Part shown: positions 16,932 through 25,165 of the stretch, one piece after another
Layout: the number at the start of each line of letters is the position of its first letter
Numbering within the stretch: the stretch's first letter is position 1
From: an uncultured Anaerococcus sp.
Lineage (GTDB): Bacteria > Bacillota > Clostridia > Tissierellales > Peptoniphilaceae
Direction of reading: 5' to 3'
NCBI RefSeq assembly: GCF_943908415.1
Contig: NZ_CALTSY010000019.1
Span: 1 to 41,401, forward strand
DNA: 41,401 bases
Program-made: the position numbers and the translations under genes
Notes under the pieces: generated by a model
Databases searched by the model: none
Told to the model about the DNA's origin: nothing
Seen by the model: the letters and a program-made list of their open reading frames with translations, nothing else

Positions 16932-16965
16932 AAAACGCCTACTAATTACTTAGTAGGAATTTTTA
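16932..16965 (+). terminator. Probable terminator after the ABC-2 permease
   Basis: CCTACTAA/TTAGTAGG stem (16938-16945 and 16950-16957) with a 4-base loop, followed by AATTTTTAT and preceded by AAAAA. It could work on both strands. The stem is short and AT-rich. Confidence 0.6.
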
Positions 16966-17113
16966 TGTCTAAAATTATATATTATTTATAAGTAAGATTG
17001 CCTTTGAAATATAAAGATGATATAATTTTTTTGAGAGTGTATGGTGGTTAACATAACACTACATAATTTTAATTATATTAGCACATAAATAATAGCTAAA
17101 ACAAGGAGTACTT

Positions 17114-17812
17114 ATGTCGCTCATAAAAGTTCGTGATTTAAAAAAATATTACAAGGTTGGAGGCAATATTATAAAGGCCCTAGATGGTATCAATTTAGAT
17201 ATTGAAAAGGGAGAATTCATTGCCCTACTTGGCACTAGTGGTTCGGGTAAATCTACATTGCTAAATATACTTGCAGGACTAGAATATCCTAGCAAAGGTA
17301 GCATCGAATATGGAAATATAGTTCTTAATGAACTTAAGGAAACAGACATTACTAAGTTTAGAAATCTTAATATAGGTTTTGTATTCCAGTCCTATAATCT
17401 TTTGCCCTATCTTACAGCCTGGGAAAATGTATCGCTTCCTTTAACCTTTAAGGGTGTATCTAAAGAAGAGAGAAAAGAGGAAGCCTATAAAATACTAAAG
17501 CAAGTTGGACTTTCTAATAGGATGAATAATAAACCAAATGAATTATCCGGTGGACAACAGCAGAGAGTATCTATAGCAAGAGCCTTTGTTGGTACACCCA
17601 AGATAATTTTTGCAGATGAGCCTACAGGTAACCTAGACACCAAGACTAGTTTTGAAGTTATGCAACTTATAAAAGACATAATCAGAGAAAATAATCAGAC
17701 CTTTATCATGGTAACCCATGATGATGAGATGACAGAATTTGCAGACAGAACCCTATTTATGAGAGATGGCAAGATACAAATAATCAATCCCAAGATACAG
17801 AACAACAAGTAG
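17114..17812 (+). CDS. ABC transporter ATP-binding protein, MacB/LolD type
   Basis: This 232-residue ATPase has Walker A GTSGSGKS at residues 40-47, signature LSGGQQQR, Walker B IIFADEPTGNLD, and switch His in MVTHDDE. The ADEPTGNLD form is typical of the MacB/LolD/FtsE class, which energises mechanotransmission-type transporters with FtsX-like permeases. The permease is two genes downstream in the same operon. An AAGGAG ribosome binding site precedes the start. The stop is only 5 bases before the next ATG. Confidence 0.92.
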   Translation: MSLIKVRDLKKYYKVGGNIIKALDGINLDIEKGEFIALLGTSGSGKSTLLNILAGLEYPSKGSIEYGNIVLNELKETDITKFRNLNIGFVFQSYNLLPYLTAWENVSLPLTFKGVSKEERKEEAYKILKQVGLSNRMNNKPNELSGGQQQRVSIARAFVGTPKIIFADEPTGNLDTKTSFEVMQLIKDIIRENNQTFIMVTHDDEMTEFADRTLFMRDGKIQIINPKIQNNK

Positions 17813-17817
17813 TTCAA

Positions 17818-18774
17818 ATGAAAAATCAACCAAAGCTAATTATATCTAATTACAGCCTAAGCCCTAAGACAGTAGAAGCAGGTGATGATTTTGATCTATC
17901 CTTTACCTTATATAATACAAATGGTAAAAATAGTATCTATAATCTAAAAGTTACTATTGACCAAGAGCTAGCAGCCCAACCACAAGCAAGTGGTGAGAAT
18001 AATGCCATGGTAAGCGATGGGTCAGTATTTACTCCAAACACTACATCAAATTCATTCTATGTAGCAACTCTCTATCCTGGAAATACTTCCAATAAGAATA
18101 TTTCTATGAGTGTCAGTCCTAACGCCGTTGCAGGTAATTATGCTATAGGTCTAACTCTAGAGTATGAAGATTATCTAGGTAACCAATACCAAACAAAAGA
18201 ATCTATAGGTATTCCTGTAGTTCAAAAAGCCCAAGTAACAATGGGAGAGGTAAAACATGATGAACTTATGGTAGACACTCCTAACCAAGTTTCTGTTAAT
18301 ATATACAATACAGGAAAGGATAATCTAAATACCTTTATGTGCGATGTCATAGGCGCAGGATTTAGCATAGATGATGATAGACGATTTATAGGTAACTTTA
18401 ACTCTGGAACTACAGAAACATTTACCTTTAATATAACACCAGATGAAGAAGGTCCGGTAAAGGGGAGAATATTATTAACTTATGAGGATTCTGCCGGAAA
18501 AGTCCATAGTCAAACCCAAGACTTCAAAGCTGAGGTAAGTTCTATGGATATGGGAGCAGAAGATGGAATGATGGAAGATCCAGAAACTGGAGAGATGGTT
18601 CCAGTAGATGGTAATATGGACAATGCAATGGATGATGGCAATGGTGGAGTATTCAAATCACCATTTTTCTGGCTAGGAATAATCGTAATTATCGCCCTAG
18701 TTGTACTATTAATAAAAAAACGTAAAAACAATAAAAAAGATGAGGAGTTAATTATAGAAGATGAGGATATCTGA
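17818..18774 (+). CDS. Ig-like (CARDB/COG1361-type) membrane-anchored protein without signal peptide
   Basis: This 318-residue protein has two similar beta-rich domains, about residues 5-110 and 115-230, of the CARDB/COG1361 kind. Motifs are AGDDFDLSFTLYNT and later QVSVNIYNTG. An acidic Met/Asp/Gly linker (about 240-275) follows. One transmembrane helix (about 281-300) ends in a basic tail. This layout places the Ig domains outside the cell, yet no N-terminal signal peptide is present. The ATG has no clear ribosome binding site and follows the ATPase stop by 5 bases. The same frame stays open upstream through a Gln/Asn/Asp-rich stretch overlapping the 3' end of the ATPase gene. A lost signal peptide is possible. 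It probably partners the ABC permease downstream. Confidence 0.7.
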   Translation: MKNQPKLIISNYSLSPKTVEAGDDFDLSFTLYNTNGKNSIYNLKVTIDQELAAQPQASGENNAMVSDGSVFTPNTTSNSFYVATLYPGNTSNKNISMSVSPNAVAGNYAIGLTLEYEDYLGNQYQTKESIGIPVVQKAQVTMGEVKHDELMVDTPNQVSVNIYNTGKDNLNTFMCDVIGAGFSIDDDRRFIGNFNSGTTETFTFNITPDEEGPVKGRILLTYEDSAGKVHSQTQDFKAEVSSMDMGAEDGMMEDPETGEMVPVDGNMDNAMDDGNGGVFKSPFFWLGIIVIIALVVLLIKKRKNNKKDEELIIEDEDI

Positions 18775-20167
18775 TAGATTTATAATGGCACTTAGGAATC
18801 TTTGGCGTCGTAAATCTAGGACTATCCTTACCATACTTTCAGTTGTTATAGGATCTACATCAATTATACTAATGCTTGCATTTGCTCAAGGGATTAGCAA
18901 TTCTCAAAAGGAGATGGTAGATTCATTCCAAGGGCTGACCACTATAGAGGTTATGAATTCAAATGGGGATGAAAGTATAAATATAGATGATAGAGTAATC
19001 AACGAATTAAATAATGTAGATCACGTCAAAGCTGTAGTGCCAAGCAAAAATATTTATACTGAGTTTAAGATAGCAGATACAGATGAGTACCAAATGGAAG
19101 GTTCATTAAGTGTCATTCCAGATAATATATTTACCTTACTAACAAATGATATGTTAGAATGGGGCGACATTCCAAATACAAATGAAACCAATACTGTACT
19201 TTTAGGATCAGCAGCTACTGCTAATGAGGTCACAGATTACGGCGATGGTGGAATGAGCATGGAACCTGTCAAAGATTTTGATTACCAAGCCCATGAATAT
19301 TTCATAAGATTAGGATATAAGGATGAAAATGAGGATGATGGAGTAAACTTTGGAAATAATCAAGAAGTAAATAATCCTGATAATTCCAATAGTATGGAAG
19401 CTGAATCCTCACAAAAACCTAAAACAGCTGATGTACCTATAAAAATTTCGGGTAAACTAAATAACAAAGCATTTTTAAGTGGCTGGAATTCATATATTTC
19501 AGAAACTAGCTATAAGGAATTAGAAAAAGAAGATGCAAAATTAGCATCACCGACTCTTTCTGAATCTGTTGATGATAAAGGCAATCCTATAAAAGCAGAT
19601 AGTAGTAATTCAAAGATAAAATATGATAGTATACAAGCTATAGTAGATGATACTGAAAATGTAGAGGCCGCTGAAGCAGAGATAAGAAAATTAGGTTATC
19701 AAACAAACTCTATGGCTGAGACTAGCAAAGAGATTGAAAGTTCTAGTAAAAATATTATGCTAATCCTAGGAGGCATAGGGTCAATAGCCTTTATAGTATC
19801 AGCAATAGGAATCATAAATACCATGCTAATGAGTATATATGAACGCCAAAAGGAAATAGGCGTAATGAAAGTAATAGGAGCAAGTGTATCTGACATCCAA
19901 ACCATGTTTTTAATAGAATCTGGTTTTATTGGATTTTTTGGAGGTATCCTAGGTCTTCTAATTTCTTTATTAGTTGGAAAGCTTATCAATGGAGCAATTG
20001 GAGGAATGGGTGATGCTATGATGGAAACTAGCAATATGATTGTCATCCCACCATGGCTAGCCCTAGTAGGAGTAGGATTTTCTGCCCTAGTTGGAGTCTT
20101 AGCAGGATATCTACCAGCAAGACGTGCTACAAAATTATCAGCTATAGATGCACTTAGATCAAATTAA
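18761..20167 (+). CDS. MacB-like ABC transporter permease (FtsX domain)
   Basis: This 468-residue protein has the MacB layout. One transmembrane segment near residues 22-42 is followed by an extracytoplasmic domain of about 280 residues. Three C-terminal transmembrane segments (about 330-352, 380-405 and 425-448) form the FtsX domain, with the conserved YERQKEIGVMKVIGAS motif. The C-terminus, LPARRATKLSAIDALR, is the usual end of MacB permeases. The extracytoplasmic domain has a long acidic, Asn/Ser-rich insertion around residues 190-230. It works with the ATPase at 17114. The start overlaps the preceding gene by 14 bases. Confidence 0.92.
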   Translation: MRISDRFIMALRNLWRRKSRTILTILSVVIGSTSIILMLAFAQGISNSQKEMVDSFQGLTTIEVMNSNGDESINIDDRVINELNNVDHVKAVVPSKNIYTEFKIADTDEYQMEGSLSVIPDNIFTLLTNDMLEWGDIPNTNETNTVLLGSAATANEVTDYGDGGMSMEPVKDFDYQAHEYFIRLGYKDENEDDGVNFGNNQEVNNPDNSNSMEAESSQKPKTADVPIKISGKLNNKAFLSGWNSYISETSYKELEKEDAKLASPTLSESVDDKGNPIKADSSNSKIKYDSIQAIVDDTENVEAAEAEIRKLGYQTNSMAETSKEIESSSKNIMLILGGIGSIAFIVSAIGIINTMLMSIYERQKEIGVMKVIGASVSDIQTMFLIESGFIGFFGGILGLLISLLVGKLINGAIGGMGDAMMETSNMIVIPPWLALVGVGFSALVGVLAGYLPARRATKLSAIDALRSN

Positions 20168-20177
20168 GGAGATTAAT

Positions 20178-21362
20178 ATGAAAAAGAAAAATATAGCAGT
20201 AATGATACTAGCCCTGGGCCTAGTAAGCTGTGGCAATAACAGTACACCAACTCCACCACCAGCAAAGGATAATACAGAAGAAGCTGAGACAGTGGAAACT
20301 AATAATGGTAAAGAAGTTGAAGTAGAAGATAAAAATCAAGAAGAAAGTGAAGATGAGTCAGAAGACCCTAAGCCCAAAGAATCATCCTCAAAAGAGGAAG
20401 AAGATATAGTTATACCAGTATCTAAAAAAGAAAAATCAACTGATAAAGATGATAGTGGGGATGATAAGAAAGACTTATCCAAAGATTTATTTTACATACC
20501 AGGTATCTCCCTTGTAAAACTAAATGATGAGGGAAAAGTATCTGATGAAGAGGGCAATGTGACTCCGAGCCAAGCTATTAGCTATGATAAGTATGTAAAA
20601 TATTCAAATAATATAATAGTAGAAGAAAATCCTAGCGAATATACTAGCTATATCTATAGGGTAGATAAAGATAAGAAGACACTCTTATATGAGTTTGAAA
20701 AAGGTGAAGAATTTGAGCCTTTAGGACTTATAGGAGATAAAATCTACGGTATCTATAGGCCAAGCGAATTTGATGAATCAACCAGCACATATAATATCAA
20801 TAAGGAAGAATCTGCTATTGGACTAGTAGATTTATCTAAGGGAGAACTAAAAGAGTTTACTAATACTCAAGGTCAATCCATAGCTAAGGCAGCTGTAATT
20901 GATGGAGAATTAAGATATACAGTAGCTGATACAGATAATGAAGATAGCTCAGAAACTACTCTCTACTCCTTAGATACCAGCAAAGACTATGACCAAGAGC
21001 CAGAACTAATAGATGAGGACTTCGGTCAATCAGACTTATATGCAGCCAAATATTTTGAAGATGATAATCCAGTATACAAATTCTTTGTGTCAGATGGGGA
21101 TAATGTCATAGTAGATGATAAAGAATTTGCCCACTATGATATAAGTGAAGCTAGTCAAGATTTTGTAGGCAAGAATCTATTTACTGTATCCTATGTAGAT
21201 ACTGAAGAATATAATCCTTTCCTCTACCACTTAAAGATTGAAAACTTTATGACAGGAGATGTGGTATTAGATGAGGATATCCAAGGTATCAAGCTAGAAG
21301 ACGGCAAACTTTACTATATTTCAGCAGATAATAAAATAGAGTCAGTAGACTTAGACTTATAA
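20178..21362 (+). CDS. Surface lipoprotein, function unknown, paralogue of the next gene
   Basis: The chosen start is the ATG at 20178, preceded by AAGGAG. An in-frame ATG 30 bases earlier has no ribosome binding site and would put extra residues before the signal peptide. The 394-residue product has a lipoprotein signal ending in the lipobox LVSC. A strongly acidic Glu/Asp/Ser/Lys linker (to about residue 95) follows, then a beta-rich domain of about 290 residues. The repeated short strands with Tyr-Arg-Val-Asp and Ile-Tyr patterns suggest a beta-propeller. It is the last gene of the ABC operon, so it is probably an accessory or sensor protein for that system. The exact function is unknown. 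Confidence 0.75.
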   Translation: MKKKNIAVMILALGLVSCGNNSTPTPPPAKDNTEEAETVETNNGKEVEVEDKNQEESEDESEDPKPKESSSKEEEDIVIPVSKKEKSTDKDDSGDDKKDLSKDLFYIPGISLVKLNDEGKVSDEEGNVTPSQAISYDKYVKYSNNIIVEENPSEYTSYIYRVDKDKKTLLYEFEKGEEFEPLGLIGDKIYGIYRPSEFDESTSTYNINKEESAIGLVDLSKGELKEFTNTQGQSIAKAAVIDGELRYTVADTDNEDSSETTLYSLDTSKDYDQEPELIDEDFGQSDLYAAKYFEDDNPVYKFFVSDGDNVIVDDKEFAHYDISEASQDFVGKNLFTVSYVDTEEYNPFLYHLKIENFMTGDVVLDEDIQGIKLEDGKLYYISADNKIESVDLDL

Positions 21363-21365
21363 TAA

Positions 21366-21392
21366 GAGGGCCACTTAAGTGGTTCTTTTTTT
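21366..21392 (+). terminator. Terminator of the MacB-like operon
   Basis: GCCACTTAAGTGGT palindrome within GAGGG...TTCT, followed by seven T. It overlaps the -35 region of the next gene. Confidence 0.8.
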
Positions 21393-21403
21393 GTATTTGA
21401 TAG

Positions 21404-21409
21404 TATAAT
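21404..21409 (+). promoter_or_regulatory. -10 box placed for a leaderless lipoprotein transcript
   Basis: Perfect TATAAT ends 6 bases before the ATG at 21416, and there is no Shine-Dalgarno between. With normal start-site spacing transcription would begin at or next to the A of the ATG. The -35 is weak and overlaps the T-run of the preceding terminator. Confidence 0.55.
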
Positions 21410-21415
21410 AATTTT

Positions 21416-22330
21416 ATGAAAAAATTTAAAATATTATTGGGATTTTTGGCAATTTTACTTATAGGATGTACTAGTGATAAGCCAGATGCAAGCCTAACTG
21501 GAGACCCTATAGACACTAACAAAATACAAATATACTATAATCCTATAGAAAAAAAGTTAATAAAATTTGATCCAAATGGCAATACTAGCCAAGTCATAAA
21601 TGAAGGTGAAAGTCTTTTTGCCTATGACATCAACAATGCTGATAATGTATTTGTGATTGGAGATAGCAGTACTCATAAATACAAGTTGGTAAGGATAGAT
21701 GGGGAAAAGATAGAGGATATATATGAGTTCCCACAAGGAGAAGAAATCTTTCCCATAGGCTATAATGCCGGAAGTATTTACTTTATCCATAGTTTTTATG
21801 GAGCAAATGGAGAGGAAAAAGATAAGAGAATCATAAGCCTAATAGATATGGACAAGCTTGAAATAACTGATATAGAAAACGTCAATGGCCTTTTGACAGA
21901 TGGTATAGTAAGCCCGAATAATATTTATTACACAGTTTTTAATAATGAGAATAACTATTATGAGCTCCACAAAAAATCCATAGAAGAAGGCAAGAAGAGC
22001 GATGCTCCAGAATTAATAAGTGTAGGCTACGATAGTCCAGAACTTTATCTATCCAAGGATTTAGATAATGAAAAGGAAATAATAAGTCTTTATGCTTCAG
22101 ATAAAAATAGAATTTATTCAAAAGAAGAGTCCTGGGATAAGTATAGTGCCAATTATTTTAAACCATCCACGGTAATAGGTATTGGTAAGCAGGATGATGA
22201 CAAGATGAAAGTCAGCCTTATTGATAAAAGAAGTAAAGAAAAGGCAAGTGAAATAGATGAAGTAGTAGGAATCAGATTTGAAGATAATACTATAGTAATA
22301 GCTACTAGTTCAGGAGCAAGTAAATATTAG
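21416..22330 (+). CDS. Surface lipoprotein, function unknown
   Basis: This 304-residue lipoprotein has the lipobox LIGC (Cys18). Its body aligns with the preceding lipoprotein. The shared pattern is a strand with RIDG/RVDKD, then YEFPQGEEIFPIG (against YEFEKGEEFEPLG), then IYFI (IYGI), then SLIDMDK (GLVDLSK), then IYYTV (LRYTV). It lacks the long acidic linker. The two are tandem paralogues, probably with a beta-propeller-like fold. It has its own -10 box and no ribosome binding site, unlike its neighbour. Its role is unknown. Confidence 0.72.
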   Translation: MKKFKILLGFLAILLIGCTSDKPDASLTGDPIDTNKIQIYYNPIEKKLIKFDPNGNTSQVINEGESLFAYDINNADNVFVIGDSSTHKYKLVRIDGEKIEDIYEFPQGEEIFPIGYNAGSIYFIHSFYGANGEEKDKRIISLIDMDKLEITDIENVNGLLTDGIVSPNNIYYTVFNNENNYYELHKKSIEEGKKSDAPELISVGYDSPELYLSKDLDNEKEIISLYASDKNRIYSKEESWDKYSANYFKPSTVIGIGKQDDDKMKVSLIDKRSKEKASEIDEVVGIRFEDNTIVIATSSGASKY

Positions 22331-22347
22331 AAGTAAATATTAATAAC

Positions 22348-22388
22348 AAAATCCCTAGCTTGGTAAATATTAAGGCTAGGGATTTTAC
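22348..22388. terminator. Bidirectional terminator between convergent genes
   Basis: A 12-bp stem, AAAATCCCTAGC (22348-22359) with GCTAGGGATTTT (22375-22386), has A and T tracts at its two ends. It lies between the lipoprotein gene and msrB, which converge, and can serve both. Confidence 0.85.
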
Positions 22389-22425
22389 TATATACTTTTA
22401 TTTGAGCTTAGTTAGCCAATAAAAA

Positions 22426-22869
22426 TTATTTGTTAAATAAATCTAAATACTCGCCATAGCCTTCTTCTTCAAGCTTATCCTTAGGAACAAATCTTAAAGA
22501 AGCACCATTTATACAATATCTGAGCCCCCCATCTTCCCTAGGACCATCTGGGAAGACATGACCTAAGTGAGAGTCAGCATCCTTGCTCCTAAGCTCAGTT
22601 CTAACCATGCCATGAGATAGGTCTTTATTTTCCTTTATCTCAGTTTCCTTAATAGGTTTAGTAAAAGATGGCCATCCACATCCTGCATCGTATTTATCAA
22701 GGGATGAGAACAAAGCTTCGCCAGAGACCTTATCTACATAGATGCCCTCTTCATAAAAGTCATCTAGGTCAGAGGAAAAAGGTCTTTCAGTAGCAGCATT
22801 TTGAGTAACTTCATATTCTAAATCAGTAAGACTTTCTCTTAACTCTTTATCGCTTGGTTTTTTATACAT
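22426..22869 (-). CDS. msrB: Peptide methionine-(R)-S-oxide reductase MsrB
   Basis: This 147-residue enzyme reduces the R epimer of methionine sulfoxide in proteins, using thioredoxin. The catalytic Cys119 is in LRYCINGASLRF. The probable resolving Cys64 is in YDAGCGWPSF. Conserved His residues are in SHLGHVF. The zinc-binding CxxC pairs of some MsrB proteins are absent, as in many bacterial forms. It is a single gene, divergent from groESL, with AGAAAGGAA as ribosome binding site. It fits the peroxide and oxygen defence genes elsewhere in the window. Confidence 0.95.
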   Translation of the reverse strand: MYKKPSDKELRESLTDLEYEVTQNAATERPFSSDLDDFYEEGIYVDKVSGEALFSSLDKYDAGCGWPSFTKPIKETEIKENKDLSHGMVRTELRSKDADSHLGHVFPDGPREDGGLRYCINGASLRFVPKDKLEEEGYGEYLDLFNK

Positions 22870-22963
22870 AACATTTCCTTTCTATACTCTATTTATATCC
22901 ATTTTAGGAATTATTTAAAATAATTTGATTTTTATTATCAAAGATAGTACATTATAGATGTGA

Positions 22964-22990
22964 TTAGCAATTGACACTCACGAGTGCTAA
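22964..22990 (+). promoter_or_regulatory. CIRCE operator (HrcA site) of groESL
   Basis: TTAGCAATT, 9 bases, GAGTGCTAA. The right arm is a perfect CIRCE half-site and the left arm has two changes from TTAGCACTC. It lies 22 bases before groES and would bind HrcA. Perfect TATAAT elements are not found in the groES direction, so the exact promoter is uncertain. Confidence 0.9.
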
Positions 22991-23012
22991 ATTAAATTTT
23001 AAGGAGATTAGA

Positions 23013-23294
23013 ATGGAATTAAAACCTATCGGAGATAGAGTGGTAATTAAAAAAGCTGAAGCAGAAAAAACAACACAATCAGGTATTGTTTTACCAGAAT
23101 CTGCCCAAGAAAAACCAGTATATGCAGAAGTAGTAGCTATCAGCGAAGATATTTTAAATGATGAAAAGAAAAAAGATTCTCTTTCTGTAGGAGATAAGGT
23201 AATTTATTCTCAATACGCAGGAACAGAAGTTAATCTTGATGATACAGAATATATAGTTGTTAAATATATTGATATATTAGCAGTAGTAAGATAA
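23013..23294 (+). CDS. groES: Co-chaperonin GroES
   Basis: This 93-residue co-chaperonin caps GroEL. The start is the ATG at 23013 with AAGGAG 7 bases upstream. Reading upstream in frame would run through the CIRCE operator. Typical features are LKPIGDRVVIKK, the mobile loop EKTTQSGIVLPESAQEKP (residues about 16-33), and the C-terminal IVVKYIDILAVV. It lies 29 bases upstream of groEL in the same operon, under HrcA control. Confidence 0.97.
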   Translation: MELKPIGDRVVIKKAEAEKTTQSGIVLPESAQEKPVYAEVVAISEDILNDEKKKDSLSVGDKVIYSQYAGTEVNLDDTEYIVVKYIDILAVVR

Positions 23295-23323
23295 GAAGAA
23301 ATAGATAAGAAAGGATAAAACTA

Positions 23324-24943
23324 ATGGCTAAAGAAATTAATTATGGCAAAGACGCACGTGATGGTTTAGAACTTGGTATTGATAAATTAGCAGATGCTGT
23401 CAAAGTTACTCTTGGACCAAAGGGACGCAATGTAGTTTTAGATAAATCATACGGTGCACCAACAATTACAAACGATGGTGTTACAATTGCCCAAGAGATT
23501 GAACTTGAAGATAGATTTGAAAATATGGGAGCTCAACTTGTAAAAGAAGTTGCTACAAAGACAAATGATGTTGCAGGTGATGGTACAACAACAGCTACAG
23601 TCCTAGCACAAGCTATCATCAAAGAAGGACTTAAAAACCTAGCAGCAGGAGCAAACCCAATTGTATTAAACAAAGGACTTAAAAAAGCAACAGATATCAC
23701 AGTTGACTATATCAAAGAAAATAGCCGTGATATTGTAGATAAACAATCTATAGAAAACGTAGGTACAATCTCATCTGCAGACCCAGAAATCGGTAAATTC
23801 ATTGCTGATGCTATGGAAAAAGTAGGCAATGACGGAGTAATCACAGTTGAAGAATCAAGAACAACTGATACTTACCTAGATGTTGTTGAAGGTATGCAAT
23901 TTGATAAGGGATATCTATCACCATACATGGCAACAGATGACGAAAAAATGGTGGCAGAACTTGATGATCCATATATCTTATTAACAGATAAGAAAATTTC
24001 AAATATCCAAGACCTACTACCATTACTAGAACAAATAGTTCAAGAATCTCGTCCACTACTTATCATTGCAGATGATGTAGAAGGCGAAGCACTAACAACA
24101 CTTATCCTTAACAAATTAAGAGGAACATTCAACGTTGTAGCAGTAAAGGCGCCAGGATATGGTGACAGACGTAAGGCAATGCTAGAAGATATAGCAATCC
24201 TTACAGGTGCAACAGTAGTATCAGAAGATTTAAATATGGATCTTAAAGATACAGAAATCTCTATGCTTGGTTCAGCTAAAAAAGCTAAAGTAGATAAAGA
24301 CAACACAACTTTAGTAGAAGGTAAAGGCGATAAAAATGCTCTAGACGAAAGAGTAGGAGTAATCCGTCAACAAATAGAAGCTGAAGAAAGTGAATACGAA
24401 ATAGAAAAACTTCAAGAAAGAGTAGCAAAACTTGCAGGCGGAGTTGCAGTAATCAATGTAGGTGCAGCAACAGAAACAGAGATGCAAGAAAAGAAATACA
24501 GAATCGAAGATGCCCTATCAGCTACAAGAGCAGCCGTAGAAGAAGGAATCGTAGCAGGTGGTGGAGTAGTTCTTATAGGAGCAATCGAAAAAGTTGCTGA
24601 ACTTAAAGAAGGTCTTGAAGGTGACGAAAAAACAGGAGCTGCAATAATAGAAAAAGCCCTAGAAGCACCACTACGTCAAATAGTAGAAAATGCAGGCATG
24701 GACGGATCAGTTATAGCTCAAAATGTAAAAGAATCTAACAAAGATGAAGGATACGATGCATACAACGACAAATATGTAAATATGTTTGATGCAGGTATAG
24801 TAGAGCCAACCAAAGTAACAAGAAGCGCATTACAAAATGCAGTTTCAGTTTCAGGCATGATCCTAACAACAGAAGCAGCTGTAGCAGACATACCAAAAGA
24901 AGAAGCAGATATGTCACAAATGCCACAAATGCCAATGTATTAA
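23324..24943 (+). CDS. groEL: Chaperonin GroEL
   Basis: This 539-residue chaperonin assists protein folding in the cytoplasm with GroES. The nucleotide-binding motif VAGDGTTTAT is near residue 85, and the equatorial signatures GGGVVL and the substrate-binding apical domain (about 190-370) are in place. The C-terminus is short, with SQMPQMPMY in place of the usual Gly-Gly-Met repeat. Codons are more regular than in neighbouring genes, as expected for high expression. Confidence 0.98.
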   Translation: MAKEINYGKDARDGLELGIDKLADAVKVTLGPKGRNVVLDKSYGAPTITNDGVTIAQEIELEDRFENMGAQLVKEVATKTNDVAGDGTTTATVLAQAIIKEGLKNLAAGANPIVLNKGLKKATDITVDYIKENSRDIVDKQSIENVGTISSADPEIGKFIADAMEKVGNDGVITVEESRTTDTYLDVVEGMQFDKGYLSPYMATDDEKMVAELDDPYILLTDKKISNIQDLLPLLEQIVQESRPLLIIADDVEGEALTTLILNKLRGTFNVVAVKAPGYGDRRKAMLEDIAILTGATVVSEDLNMDLKDTEISMLGSAKKAKVDKDNTTLVEGKGDKNALDERVGVIRQQIEAEESEYEIEKLQERVAKLAGGVAVINVGAATETEMQEKKYRIEDALSATRAAVEEGIVAGGGVVLIGAIEKVAELKEGLEGDEKTGAAIIEKALEAPLRQIVENAGMDGSVIAQNVKESNKDEGYDAYNDKYVNMFDAGIVEPTKVTRSALQNAVSVSGMILTTEAAVADIPKEEADMSQMPQMPMY

Positions 24944-25042
24944 AATATAATTAATTATTAGTTTTTAAAAAATAATCTAATAACCATTCTGAGCAAAGAT
25001 TTATTATCTGACTATAATTAGATGTAATATTAGATTGTAAGG

Positions 25043-25073
25043 AAAAAGCTGGGCTGCCAAGTCCAGCTTTTTT
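25043..25073 (+). terminator. Terminator of groESL
   Basis: AAAGCTGG/CCAGCTTT stem with a 10-base loop, followed by TTT (a run of six T overall). Confidence 0.85.
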
Positions 25074-25129
25074 GTCATTAGAATTAAGTGTTAATAAGGA
25101 AATAATTATGAGTAAATCACTATGAATAT

Positions 25130-25159
25130 TAGACAATTAGGTACAAGGATTGATATAAT
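25130..25159 (+). promoter_or_regulatory. Promoter of hydE, leaderless arrangement
   Basis: TAGACA at 25130-25135, 18 bases, and a perfect TATAAT at 25154-25159. The ATG follows after only 6 bases and has no Shine-Dalgarno at normal distance, so the mRNA is likely to start at the start codon. Confidence 0.6.
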
Positions 25160-25165
25160 GATATT

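Noticed and set aside
14794..22330. A defence island
   Set aside because: The genes are ABC transporters, a Nudix enzyme and lipoproteins. No nuclease, toxin, methylase or reverse transcriptase is present.
22971..23012. Longer groES start at 22971 (TTG)
   Set aside because: It would run through the CIRCE operator and add residues unknown in GroES. The ATG at 23013 has a good ribosome binding site.
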